DNA of 26,465 bases from JAABRU01 sp041390465 (GTDB lineage Bacteria; Desulfobacterota; Desulfobacteria; Desulfobacterales; Desulfococcaceae): positions 1 through 26,465 of the forward strand of contig JAWKPW010000077.1 of assembly GCA_041390465.1 (NCBI GenBank), read 5' to 3'. The position numbers and the translations under genes are program-made. A model generated the notes under the pieces. It did not search any database. It worked only from the letters and a program-made list of their open reading frames with translations, and was not told the origin of the DNA. Shown in pieces: positions 15,697-24,615 of the stretch (positions are counted from its first letter, which is position 1; every line of letters starts with the position of its first letter).

Positions 15697-17706
15697 ATGA
15701 GAGATCTGTCCTCAGCCATGTCCCGCTTCTGTGTTATCGCTGTGTTCTGCGTTTTGCTCCCTCTTTTGCACATTCCCGCGGCTGCCCATATCAGAGAGGA
15801 TGACGGTGAAATTGATTTCACCTCCCTGAGCCTGGAGGAACTCAAGAATGTGAAAATCACCTCAGCCTCCCGAATTCCGGAGAAGCTGTCCGAGACAGCA
15901 GCAGCGGTTTTTGTGATTACCGGCGATGATATCCGCCGCTCCGGGGCCACAAGCATTCCCGAAGTGCTGCGCATGGCTCCGGGTGTGCAGGTGGCCAGGA
16001 TTTCGGCCACAGAATGGGCAGTGAACATCCGGGGGCTCAACGAGCAGTTTTCCAACAAACTGCTCGTGCTCATGGACGGACGCAGTGTTTACACCCATTT
16101 GTATTCCGGAGTGTTCTGGGACATGCTGGACACGGTACTGGAGGATATTGACCGGATTGAAATCATTCGGGGCCCCGGCGCGGCGCTGTGGGGAGCCAAT
16201 GCTGTCAACGGGGTAATCAATATCATCACCCGCAGTGCCCAGCAGACCCAGGGCAGCCTGATTTCCCTTCTGGGAGGAACCGAGGAAGGTATCGGCGTTG
16301 TGCGCCACGGGGGCCAGTTGAATGAGGAAATGTATTACCGGGTATATGCCAAGTATTTCAACCGGGGCAGCCTCACAGACAGTGACCGGGATATCCGCAA
16401 TGATCCCTCCAAAGGGGACTGGAGATCGGGCAGGGCCGGATTCCGCATGGATACTGCTGATATGCAGGATGATGATCGCTTGAGTCTTCAGGCAGAGATT
16501 CAGACCGGCAGATTTGACACGGATATGTACAGAATCGGGGATGAATTTTCAGAGCCGCTGCTGGTAAGAGATGTTTCCAGATCATCGGGCGGGCATATGC
16601 TGGCACAGTGGGAACACCGTTTTTCCGAAACTTCGGATGCGGTCATGCAATTCTGGTATGACTGGTATGACAAGGATTTTGAGGGAAGCGATGTGCGTGC
16701 AGATACGCTGGATGCGGATATCCAGTTCCGCACAGAACCGCTGAGCGGTCATAATCTGATCTGGGGAACAAATCTGCGGTATATCCGGGACAGTTTTGGA
16801 GAGGGTTATGATATCCGTGCAGAACCGGGTCAGGAAAATCTTTTTGCAGGCGGTTTTTTTGTGCAGGACAGGGTGCAGTTGATTCCCGACAGACTGATGC
16901 TGAGTCTGGGTGTCCGATGCGAATACAATGATTATACGAAATGGGAAACCCAGCCCAGTGCAAGAGTTCTCTGGTTTCTGAAAGACAGGCATGTGCTGTG
17001 GTCCGCTGTATCCCGTGCTGCACGGGTTCCATCCCGGGTGGAGGACGCAGGGATGCAGGATTTTTGGCATGTTTCCTCCAAAGCTTCAGCTTCGGCACGT
17101 GTGCGGGTCACAGGAAATACGGAACTTGAGGCGGAAAGTCTGTGGGCCTACGAAAGCGGATACCGTTTTCAGCCTGCGGAAAATCTGTGGTTCGGAGCCA
17201 TGGCTTTTTACAATGAATATGATGATCTCATTGATTACCGTGAAAGTGATTCCCTTTCAGAGGATGGCATCATGGATTTCCGCTATGGCAATCTTGCTGA
17301 CGGCGAATCCTGGGGACTGGAACTGGCCGCGGACTGGCAGATTCTGTCTGCCTGGCGTCTGCAGGGCGCCTATACCTTCCTGGAAACCGCCATACACGGG
17401 CTCTCATCCGAAGCAAAGACAGCAGGCCTGACAGCGGGGTCCAACCCCCGCAACCAGTTTTCCCTGCGTTCCGTGCTGGATATGGGCAGAAATCTGGAAT
17501 CAGACATCTGGTTCCGGTATGTGGATCGTCTCTCGTACAGCGAGGTGGATGCCTATGTTTCCCTGGATGCGCGGCTGGCCTGGCGGATGACACCGCACAT
17601 TGAGGTGGCTCTGACAGGACAGAACCTGCTGGAGCCGGATCATGCGGAATTTTCCTCTCTGAAAGTGGAGCGCAGTTTCCATGTCAGGCTCCAGTGGTGT
17701 TTTTAG
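15697..17706 (+). CDS. TonB-dependent outer-membrane receptor
   Basis: 669 codons. ATG 15697 follows AAAGGAGAACC. Residues 1 to about 29 are a signal peptide (SRFCVIAVFCVLLPLLH, cleavage near AAA-HI). The mature N-terminus DFTSLSLEELKNVKITSASR leads into a plug domain: EKLSETAAAVFVITGDDIRR, LRMAPGVQVARISATEWAVN, IRGLNEQFSNKLLVLMDGRS, VEDIDRIEIIRGPGA-type sequence with IRGPGAALWGANAVNGVINI. The rest is a barrel of aromatic-rich strands ending in RLQWCF with a terminal Phe. These receptors take up substrates across the outer membrane with TonB energy, or act as signal receivers; the substrate is not evident. It begins a three-gene set with a YfiR protein and a hybrid kinase, spaced 15 bases from the former, so sensing or control by those partners is likely. 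Confidence 0.92.
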   Translation: MRDLSSAMSRFCVIAVFCVLLPLLHIPAAAHIREDDGEIDFTSLSLEELKNVKITSASRIPEKLSETAAAVFVITGDDIRRSGATSIPEVLRMAPGVQVARISATEWAVNIRGLNEQFSNKLLVLMDGRSVYTHLYSGVFWDMLDTVLEDIDRIEIIRGPGAALWGANAVNGVINIITRSAQQTQGSLISLLGGTEEGIGVVRHGGQLNEEMYYRVYAKYFNRGSLTDSDRDIRNDPSKGDWRSGRAGFRMDTADMQDDDRLSLQAEIQTGRFDTDMYRIGDEFSEPLLVRDVSRSSGGHMLAQWEHRFSETSDAVMQFWYDWYDKDFEGSDVRADTLDADIQFRTEPLSGHNLIWGTNLRYIRDSFGEGYDIRAEPGQENLFAGGFFVQDRVQLIPDRLMLSLGVRCEYNDYTKWETQPSARVLWFLKDRHVLWSAVSRAARVPSRVEDAGMQDFWHVSSKASASARVRVTGNTELEAESLWAYESGYRFQPAENLWFGAMAFYNEYDDLIDYRESDSLSEDGIMDFRYGNLADGESWGLELAADWQILSAWRLQGAYTFLETAIHGLSSEAKTAGLTAGSNPRNQFSLRSVLDMGRNLESDIWFRYVDRLSYSEVDAYVSLDARLAWRMTPHIEVALTGQNLLEPDHAEFSSLKVERSFHVRLQWCF

Positions 17707-17721
17707 GATCGGTATTCTGAT

Positions 17722-18327
17722 ATGCTGCAAAAACAGAATATAGGCAGAAAGCCGGAAGGGGCGGCCTGCGGAAATTTCCGGAACCGGGGCTGTCTGTTTG
17801 CGGGAAAATCCATGCTGCTGATGGGAATTGTGCATTTCATTCTTTGTGCATGGGCATGGGCCGAGGATCTGTCAGGAGCGGAATACCGGGTCAAGGCCGG
17901 ATTCATTTACCATTTTGCCCGTTTCACCCAGTGGCCCCCAGATGCGTTTGCGGATGAGGAAAGCCCCATAATGCTGTGCATTGCCGCAAAATCCGGCGCA
18001 GATATTCTGCTGCCGCTGCGCAACAAAATCATCCGGAAGAGGAGAATTGAGACAGTGCCGTATCCGGAGCCGGATGCAGAGCCGCAGATCTGCCACATTC
18101 TTTTTGTGACTGCTTCGGAAGAAGATCGCTTTCCATCCCTGCCTCCGGGCCCTGTGCTGACCATCGGAGAGACAGATGCCTTTGGCAGAAAAGGGGGGAT
18201 CATCCGTTTTTTCATGGAAAAGGATCGGCTGCGTTTTGCTGTGAATCTCAAAGCCGCGCGGCGTGCCGGTCTGCAACTGAGTTCCCAGCTCCTGATGTCC
18301 GCGGAAATTGCAACGGAGGCTCCCTGA
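17722..18327 (+). CDS. YfiR-family (DUF4154) periplasmic protein
   Basis: 201 codons from ATG 17722, which has no clear SD; ATG 17812 or 17821 would place the hydrophobic export signal (MLLMGIVHFILCAWAWA) right at the N-terminus and are credible alternatives. After the signal: EYRVKAGFIYHFARFTQWPP, the hallmark YfiR opening; IMLCIAAKSGADILLPLRNK; CHILFVTASEEDRF; GPVLTIGETDAFGRKGGIIR; and RFAVNLKAARRAGLQLSSQL, the conserved end. In Pseudomonas YfiBNR, YfiR is a periplasmic repressor that binds the CHASE8 domain of the diguanylate cyclase YfiN. Here the next gene carries a CHASE8-like domain on a histidine kinase instead, so YfiR probably controls that kinase. The two genes sit end to end. Confidence 0.88.
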   Translation: MLQKQNIGRKPEGAACGNFRNRGCLFAGKSMLLMGIVHFILCAWAWAEDLSGAEYRVKAGFIYHFARFTQWPPDAFADEESPIMLCIAAKSGADILLPLRNKIIRKRRIETVPYPEPDAEPQICHILFVTASEEDRFPSLPPGPVLTIGETDAFGRKGGIIRFFMEKDRLRFAVNLKAARRAGLQLSSQLLMSAEIATEAP

Positions 18328-18331
18328 AATC

Positions 18332-20485
18332 ATGCGCGGCATAAAACTGTCCATCAAGCAGAAGGTGATTCTGATTACCCTGATTACCAGCGGCATCACG
18401 CTGCTGCTGGCATCTCTGGCTTTTGTTTCCAAGGAAATGGTGACATTCCGGGAGAATCTGGTCAAGGACATTTCCTCTTTGGCCAATGTGGTGGGCATGA
18501 ACAGTGAGGGTGCGCTGGTTTTTGATGACCGTTACACGGCAGAGCGGCATCTGTCCGCGTTCCGGGCCAATCCGGGAATTTTCTACGCCTGCATTTACCG
18601 CCAGGACGGGAATGTGTTTGCGGTTTATTTTTCTCCGGAAGCGGAAAAAAAACATACGGAGCCGCCTCCAATCCGGGAGACCAGCCATTTTTTTGACAGC
18701 GAATACCTGCATCTGTTTCAGCAGATTGTCATTGAAAAGGAAATCATCGGCACCATTTTCATCCAGCATGATCTCAAGGATATCCATATTCAGGTCCGCC
18801 AGTATCTGATCATTGTCATGGGGATTGTCTGCGTGGGCTTTATTGTGGCCCTGATTCTGTCCATCTTTCTTCAGCATATCATTTCCGGCCCGGTACTGGA
18901 ACTGGCAGACACAGCCCGCAGGATTTCCCAGAAAAAGGATTATTCCCTGCGCGCGCGCAGGCACAGCAGTGATGAAATCGGCATTCTCATTGACGGGTTC
19001 AATGAAATGCTGGAGGAAATCGAGTCAAGGGAAAAAGAACTCCGGGAACACCGGGAGCATCTGGAGGAACTGGTGATTCAGCGCACTGCGGCACTGCGCG
19101 ATACCAATGCCGCTCTGCTGCAGGCAAAAGAGGAGGCCGAATCCGCAAACCGGGCCAAAAGCGAATTTCTGGCCAGCATGAGTCATGAAATCCGCACGCC
19201 CATGAATGCGGTTCTGGGTTTTACGGAACTGCTCTATGGCAGCATTACGGATGAAAAGCAGCGCTCCTGGCTGGATTCCATCCGATCCAGCGGCAAGGGG
19301 CTGCTTTCCCTGATCAATGACATTCTGGATCTGAGCAAGATTGAGGCCCGGAAGCTGGATCTGCAGTATGAACCGGTGAGTCTGTCGACTGTGTTCAAAG
19401 AGATCGGCCATATCTTCTCTTTGAAGATAAAGGAGAAAAAGCTGGATTTTGTGACGGAAATTGATCCGGCCCTTCCTGAAAGCCTGCTGCTGGATGAAGT
19501 TCGGATGCGCCAGATTATCTTCAATCTCATCGGCAATGCGGTAAAATTCACGGAAGAGGGCTGGATCCGCCTGTCTGCGGAAAAGGCAGCCCGAACTGAC
19601 AGTGAAACAGGCATTGATCTGATAATCAGTGTGGAGGATACCGGCATTGGCATTCCTCCGGGATCACAGGAAAAGATTTTTGAGGCTTTCCGCCAGCAGG
19701 ACGGGCAGAGCACGAAAAAATACGGGGGAACCGGGCTGGGACTGACCATCACCAAACGTCTGGTGGAGATGATGGGGGGAAGTATTTCCGTGCAAAGCCG
19801 ATCCGGCAGAGGCACCCGGTTTGTGATTGTGCTGCACAATGTGGCATGCGGAACCGCTGTTGTGAAATCAGCAGCTTATGATGCCGCACGGGATGAGGAA
19901 ATCGTCTTTGATCCTTCTGTGATTCTGATTGTGGATGACATAAAAGCCAACCGCAGCCTGATCCGGGCCTATCTGCAGGATACCCCCATCCGCTTTCTGG
20001 AAGCGGAAAACGGGGAGCAGGCTGTGCTGATGATGCGCAAGCACAAGCCGGACATGGTGCTCATGGATATCCGCATGCCCATCATGGACGGGTGCGAGGC
20101 AACCGAACGCATACGCAAAGATGAGGACATCCGGCAGATTCCCGTGGTCGCTCTTACGGCTGCCGGCATGAAGTCAGAACAGGATCGCATTATGGCCTGC
20201 GGATTTGACGGTCTCATGACCAAGCCTTTCAAAAAGCAGGATCTGATCCGCAGGCTCTCCCATTTCATTCCCTACCGCAAAAAAACACAGCAGGCCCCGG
20301 TTCCGGAAGAGAAAAAAGAACCTCAGGCAAAGGAACCGGTTCCCCGGACGCTTCCTCCTGCTCCCGAAGTCCAGGAACGGATGCCGGAACTGCTGCATCT
20401 GCTGGAAAGCGAATTCACGCCCAAATGGGAAACAGCCCGGCAGAACGGTTTTTTTGATGACATAGTGAATTCGGTGAACTCATAA
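18332..20485 (+). CDS. Hybrid sensor histidine kinase with CHASE8-like sensor and receiver
   Basis: 717 codons from ATG 18332 (GGAGG at 18315-18319); an in-frame ATG at 18308 inside yfiR is less likely. Order: membrane helix about 9-30; periplasmic CHASE8-like domain about 35-150 (LANVVGMNSEGALVFDD, LSAFRANPGIFYACIYRQDG); second helix from about 157 (YLIIVMGIVCVGFIVALIL); HAMP about 180-232; coiled coil to about 275; HisKA with phospho-acceptor H285 in SMSHEIRTPMNA; HATPase with NLIGNAVKFTEEG, DTGIGIPPGS and GGTGLGLTI; receiver about 530-645 with IVDD, phospho-acceptor D579 in LMDIRMPIMDG and the TKPF lysine. The C-terminal helical region is cut at 20485, but continues in the following bases. 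No separate response regulator lies beside it. Confidence 0.92.
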   Translation: MRGIKLSIKQKVILITLITSGITLLLASLAFVSKEMVTFRENLVKDISSLANVVGMNSEGALVFDDRYTAERHLSAFRANPGIFYACIYRQDGNVFAVYFSPEAEKKHTEPPPIRETSHFFDSEYLHLFQQIVIEKEIIGTIFIQHDLKDIHIQVRQYLIIVMGIVCVGFIVALILSIFLQHIISGPVLELADTARRISQKKDYSLRARRHSSDEIGILIDGFNEMLEEIESREKELREHREHLEELVIQRTAALRDTNAALLQAKEEAESANRAKSEFLASMSHEIRTPMNAVLGFTELLYGSITDEKQRSWLDSIRSSGKGLLSLINDILDLSKIEARKLDLQYEPVSLSTVFKEIGHIFSLKIKEKKLDFVTEIDPALPESLLLDEVRMRQIIFNLIGNAVKFTEEGWIRLSAEKAARTDSETGIDLIISVEDTGIGIPPGSQEKIFEAFRQQDGQSTKKYGGTGLGLTITKRLVEMMGGSISVQSRSGRGTRFVIVLHNVACGTAVVKSAAYDAARDEEIVFDPSVILIVDDIKANRSLIRAYLQDTPIRFLEAENGEQAVLMMRKHKPDMVLMDIRMPIMDGCEATERIRKDEDIRQIPVVALTAAGMKSEQDRIMACGFDGLMTKPFKKQDLIRRLSHFIPYRKKTQQAPVPEEKKEPQAKEPVPRTLPPAPEVQERMPELLHLLESEFTPKWETARQNGFFDDIVNSVNS

Positions 20486-20638
20486 GAAAAACCGGACAGT
20501 GAGTACGGCGTGGAAATGCTGCATAACTTCGGTCAGGAACTGGGGCGTCAGGTAAGCAGTTTTGATATTGAAAAGATCAATCTGACGTTGGATGCCTATC
20601 CTGAGCTTGTCAAAAACATCCGGGCATTGTGCAAATGA
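20467..20638 (+). pseudogene. Out-of-frame tail of the hybrid kinase
   Basis: The kinase frame ends VNSVNS-TAA at 20485. One base over, from 20467, the sequence reads EFGELIRKTGQ, and from 20501 the original frame resumes as EYGVEMLHNFGQELGRQVSS...FDIEKINLTLDAYPELVKNI, stopping at 20636-20638. This helical sequence is typical of the C-terminal part of such hybrid kinases. Two small compensating indels (near 20466 and 20498) would explain it, making a protein of about 768 codons. Confidence 0.7.
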
Positions 20639-20951
20639 AACACAATTGCCGCATTGCCATCTGATTCATCTGACCAATACCGTCCTGCTCAACTTTTGTC
20701 CTTTATATGTGAATGAAAAATCAGATTCATGCAGGGTTTGACATTTTTTTGAAAACCGTCAAATCCTCAGTTAGTGTCACTGTCCGGAACTTTTATTTGT
20801 GTGGTTATTGTGATCCTTTCGATGAAAACACAGACAAATCTCGGTTCAGGACAATGAAGGCCCGTGATTGCCATGAGAGGAAAAAACTTTATGATAATCA
20901 GGGAAAATCAGGCAAATCTCGGTTCAGACAATTTACGGAAAGGAGGTAACC
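20639..20951 (+). other. Non-coding gap before the Sel1 gene
   Basis: No credible gene. The gap holds a TTGACA at 20738-20743 without a clear -10, and a 6-base inverted repeat TTTGAC (20737-20742) / GTCAAA (20758-20763). Near its end is a direct repeat: CAAATCTCGGTTCAG at 20835-20849 and again at 20913-20927, each followed by ACAAT (with one extra G in the first copy). Base composition turns AT-rich here, marking entry into the accessory block. Confidence 0.5.
20835..20932 (+). repeat. Two 15-base direct repeats upstream of the Sel1 gene
   Basis: CAAATCTCGGTTCAG occurs at 20835-20849 and 20913-20927, 78 bases apart (start to start), with matching ACAAT just after. The second copy ends 11 bases before the SD at 20939. 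They could be binding sites or a relic of a small duplication. Confidence 0.7.
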
Positions 20952-23228
20952 ATGTCAAAAAAACAGATAATAATCGGATAGTTGTGCAATTTGCTGTGTC
21001 TGCTGTCCGGCATGGAAGGCAGAAGTGCGGCGGAAGATTTCAATGCAATCCGTGAGGCTGCCGAATCTGGAAATATTTATGCACAGTATCAACTCGGAAT
21101 AATGTATTATGAAGGCAACGGAGTAAACAGGGATTATACCGGAGGTTGTAAAATGGTTGCAAAAGGCTACTGAACAGAGGCACAGCGGTGCAGATTTGTC
21201 ACTCGGAGAGATGTATTCTGAAGGTAAAACTGTCATAAAAAATTTCAGAAAATATGAAAACTTCAATACAATCCGAAAACTGCCGAAGCCGGAAATGCTG
21301 ATGCACAGTATCGTCTCGCCAGATGTATTGTGAAGACAAAGAAGTAAAAATAGATTACGCAGAGGCTGCAAGATGGTTCCGCAAAGCTGCTGAGCAGGGA
21401 CACACGGACGCTTTAAAATGGTTGCAGACAGCCGCTGAGAGGAAAAATCCGGAAGCTCAGCGTCAACTTGAGATTATGTATTCCAACATAAAGGATTCAA
21501 AAGAAGATTTGACAGACTTCAATGCAATCCGTGAGGCTGCCGAAGACGGAGATATTGCTGCACAGTTTCAACTCGGAATAATGTATTATGAAGGAGAAGG
21601 TATAAGCAAAGATTATACTGAGGCTGCAAAATGGTTCCGGAAAGCTGCTGAAAACGGACATGGTGGTGCTCAATGTTATATGGGATTTATGTATGATTTG
21701 GGCGAAGGAGGAATAAAAATCCGGTTGAAGCAGAAAAATGGTACCGCAAATGCACAGAAGCGATTCGCGAGCTCTGTTGAAGCTGGAACGCTGACGGTGC
21801 ATACACTCGGACAAATATATTATGCAGGTAAAGGTGTTCAGGATTATATTGAGGCAATAAAATGGTTTCGTAAAGCTGCTAAACAAGGATATAGTGAGGC
21901 AGAACATCAACTATTTGAGTGCATGTATTACAGAGGTGAAGGAGTAAGCAAGGACTATACTAACAGTAAAATGAAGTTCCGCAAAAGCCGCTGAACAGGA
22001 AAATAGCGATGCATATTATTCACTTGGGATTATGTATGCTAAAGGAAAAGGTGTAAACAAAGACCTGGCAGAAGCTGAAAGACTGTTTCGAAAAATTCCT
22101 GAAAATTCAGTCAAGGGATATTACGGCCTTGCATACTACATCCATTACAAAAACCTCAATTATCAGGAAGCTATCAGGAACATTGATAAGGCAATTGAAA
22201 GGGACTCCAAATATATCTATTCCTATTCGCTTCGTGGATTGGTTTATCTTGAACGCAAAGAATATGAAAAAGCCCTTGCGGATTTGAATCAGGCTATGAA
22301 GCTGGATAATGAAACATCATACATCTGGCTATATAGAGCCTTGTATTATGCAGAAATCCGTGATTTTTCCAAGTCTGCGGAAGATATTGCCCACTCGTGC
22401 CAGCTTGTTCAGGACAAAAAAAAAGAAGAATATTGCAATGCACTTGCAGGAATGATTTTTTTCATGAAAGGGGATCATACGGAATCTCTCAGTCGTTTTG
22501 ATCATGCTTTGAATGTTCGGCCTGATTATACGCTTGCCCTGCTGGGAAAGGGACATGTCCATTTCCGGCTGGGAAAAACCGGTGAGGCAAGGCAGGATTT
22601 TGAAAAAATCAGAAAACAGGAATTTGAAAATGATTGGGATGAACTGGATTTTCCGGAAATACGCATTTTTGATCCCGCACTCCAATCTGCGGCATTACTG
22701 GGTATTGCATTGAAATCCTCTGCTGCGGGGGCAGACAGTTTACCCCTGATTTCCCTGAAATATCTGAAAAAACCTGTTTTCGTCAATATATCCGGTGTCA
22801 GCAAAATGATACCGGACACTGTTCCACTTCTGCTGGATACAGACAAAAAACAGATTCTCTTTCCCTATGAAAATGTGAACATCGGGGAACAGGAATTCAG
22901 GGACGGAGAGGAAATCCGCTATGAAGGCAGTTACCAGACCGAAGCCGATAACTGCAAACTGCATATGACAATCACCACGGATTTTGATCTGGATCATTTC
23001 CTGCTGTTCGGCGCAAAACTCAGTCCTGCAACAAAAGAACTGATCTATTCTCCGGCATTGCGCTGGAAACATACCCTCATTGCCGAGATTCCCGCATCTT
23101 TGCTTGAAAAATCCGTTCCCATTGCAATTGTTTCAAAAGACGGGAGAACCTTTAACCGGAACCTGCTTGCCAAAAACGGCAAACTGGAAACCGCAGCAGA
23201 GGAAGGAGAACTGAAAAATGATTTGTAG
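20952..23228 (+). pseudogene. Exported Sel1/TPR repeat protein, broken frame
   Basis: ATG 20952 has a strong SD (AAAGGAGG, 20939-20946). It opens MSKKQIIIG, then an in-frame TAG, then LCNLLCLLSGMEGRSAAE in the same frame, together a plausible signal peptide. Sel1 repeats follow in shifting frames: YAQYQLGIMYYEGNGVNRDY; EQRHSGADLSLGEMYSEG; DYAEAARWFRKAAEQGHTDA; AQFQLGIMYYEGEGISKDYT; LGQIYYAGKGVQ; YYSLGIMYAKGKGVNKDLAE. From 22032 to the stop at 23228 the frame is clean for 398 codons: TPR repeats (YEKALADLNQAMKLDNETS, FDHALNVRPDYTLALLGKGH), then a C-terminal region of about 170 residues that looks strand-rich and that I do not recognise. Roughly five frame changes plus one stop break the first half. 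Sel1/TPR proteins are binding scaffolds, here probably periplasmic. It overlaps the next gene by 11 bases. Confidence 0.78.
21036..21618 (+). repeat. Near-identical Sel1-coding direct repeats
   Basis: A stretch of about 105 bases encoding FNAIREAAE...GIMYYEG occurs at 21036-21140 and at 21515-21618, about 479 bases apart, with long identical runs at DNA level; a more diverged copy starts near 21262. This points to fairly recent internal duplication of the repeat units. Confidence 0.7.
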
Positions 23229-23928
23229 AAAAACCATACAGACTTTTGTTTTCCTTATGATTCTGTTTTGCACCTGTCCTGTTTCCGCGTATTCTCCCAA
23301 TCAGATTCTCGGAGATGCTTCCGAGGGACTGATGCAGGACTATTTTGAAGCTGGCGGCTGGAAATCTCTGCCCGGTCAGGTTGGCACAAAAGGCATGGAC
23401 GGACTTTTTGTGAAATATGATGAAACCGGAAATATTCGATGCTGGTGGCAGAAAGCAAATACAACACATCAAGACTTGGGCAGAATCTGGTATGCGGCCA
23501 GCGCCAGATGTCCAACACCGGATTCTGTGCAAATTGATGATTCATCCGGAAATTCGGATCAGAAGAATAATCCGGAAACAGGAGAAAATACGAACAGATC
23601 AGAAATCATGTGCGCAATGACAATTATCGCGGCATTTTATGAATCGAATGCACAGACGGCAAACTGCACGTCAGTCTGGAACAGGTCAAAAGCAGGGGCA
23701 CGGAAATTGAACTGCAAAAATCTGCGCGGGGAAGCAAATAAGAAAATCCAGTATCAGGGCAATCAGTCCATAGACCTGAAAATCCCGCAGATCCTTTCGA
23801 AAAGAATTGCGCATTGCTGGTTATCTGCATCTGGAAAAAGCATGATCCGTCAGGGAATGCCGGAACCGGAAATTTCCCGTCTGCTGAGTGAATTCAGAAG
23901 AAATCCGGCGGTATTTGACACGCCCTGA
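23218..23928 (+). pseudogene. Exported nuclease-like (PD-(D/E)XK-type?) protein, broken frame
   Basis: ATG 23218 follows GAAGGAG and overlaps the Sel1 gene. It opens a signal peptide (TIQTFVFLMILFCTCPVSAY), then LMQDYFEAGGWKSLPGQVG, GTKGMDGLFVKYDETGNIR. Two bases over, the next segment reads MLVAESKYNTSRLGQ. An Asp in GMDGLF followed by ESK at this spacing is the D...ExK pattern of PD-(D/E)XK nucleases; this family call is an inference. Downstream, in a second frame: RNHVRNDNYRGIL, a TGA where Trp would fit, then DGKLHVSLEQVKSRGTEIEL. The end returns to the first frame: KIQYQGNQSIDLK, SMIRQGMPEPEISRLLSEFR, VFDTP. A missing A in the run near 23836 accounts for one break. The conceptual protein would be about 236 residues. 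As written it cannot be made intact. Confidence 0.6.
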
Positions 23929-23945
23929 AATCACAGGCTATTCCC

Positions 23946-24615
23946 CTGCCTGTGAGCAGAACAGGCATCACTTCAGCACCAAAAAAATCCTTATCTCAGA
24001 GTCCGACGGTTTCGGCTCTCTCTGCCATATCAAAAGTATCGGGGCAGAGATCTCAGGCAGGCAAAAGCCTGTTCAAAAACATTGTCAAAAGAGAGTTCCG
24101 GTGCTTTGGCCGGTCTAGCGGGCGGTCCCTGGGGAATGGCTATCGGACTTCTGAGCAGTGTAACCATAGTGATATCGGCAGCAGATTATCTTCTGATACA
24201 GCCGCGGGCTGCACCGCATTTGCCGGGGATCAGGCCCCGCCTGCCGCTTATATGCAGGAGGTGCAGCAGGGCATGTCTGTTGCGGAAAACGAGATCAGGT
24301 TGTCCGGGAGCGGATGGAAAATGAATTTCCTGATTCTCGGCTCTGACATTCAGGCAAAGTATGAGGCGGAAACGGATGCCATTCATGCCAATTTTCAGGA
24401 AAATTGTGAAAGTGGAAAGCGATGCAGCGTGGAGCAGAAAGCGGATGCACTTCATGCGGATTTGCGATTTCAGGCAGGATATGGTAGAATGCGATGCTCA
24501 GCCTCACCCTCACAGATATGAACGCAAGTCTTACCCAAATGTATTATGGCGGTGGACTGATTTACGAACTGTTGATGCACTGATAAAAGCGGAATTTGAC
24601 AACGGCGTGGACTGA
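23946..24615 (+). pseudogene. Decayed coding remnant with Gly-rich membrane segment
   Basis: No frame stays sensible throughout, but coding character moves between frames. At about 24082-24207 one frame reads SSGALAGLAGGPWGMAIGLL then SSVTIVISAADYLL, a Gly/Ala-rich likely membrane segment. A second frame gives AAYMQEVQQGMSVAENEIRL (about 24247-24306) and FLILGSDIQAKYEAETDAIH (about 24328-24387). Near the end, a third reads LTDMNASLTQMYYGGGLIYE and the first gives ALIKAEFDNGVD before the TGA at 24613-24615, which overlaps an ATG. I do not recognise the family. Confidence 0.4.

Noticed and set aside
21036..21618. CRISPR array in the repeat-rich Sel1 region
   Set aside because: Repeats are about 100 bases, protein-coding and unevenly spaced, and no cas gene is present.
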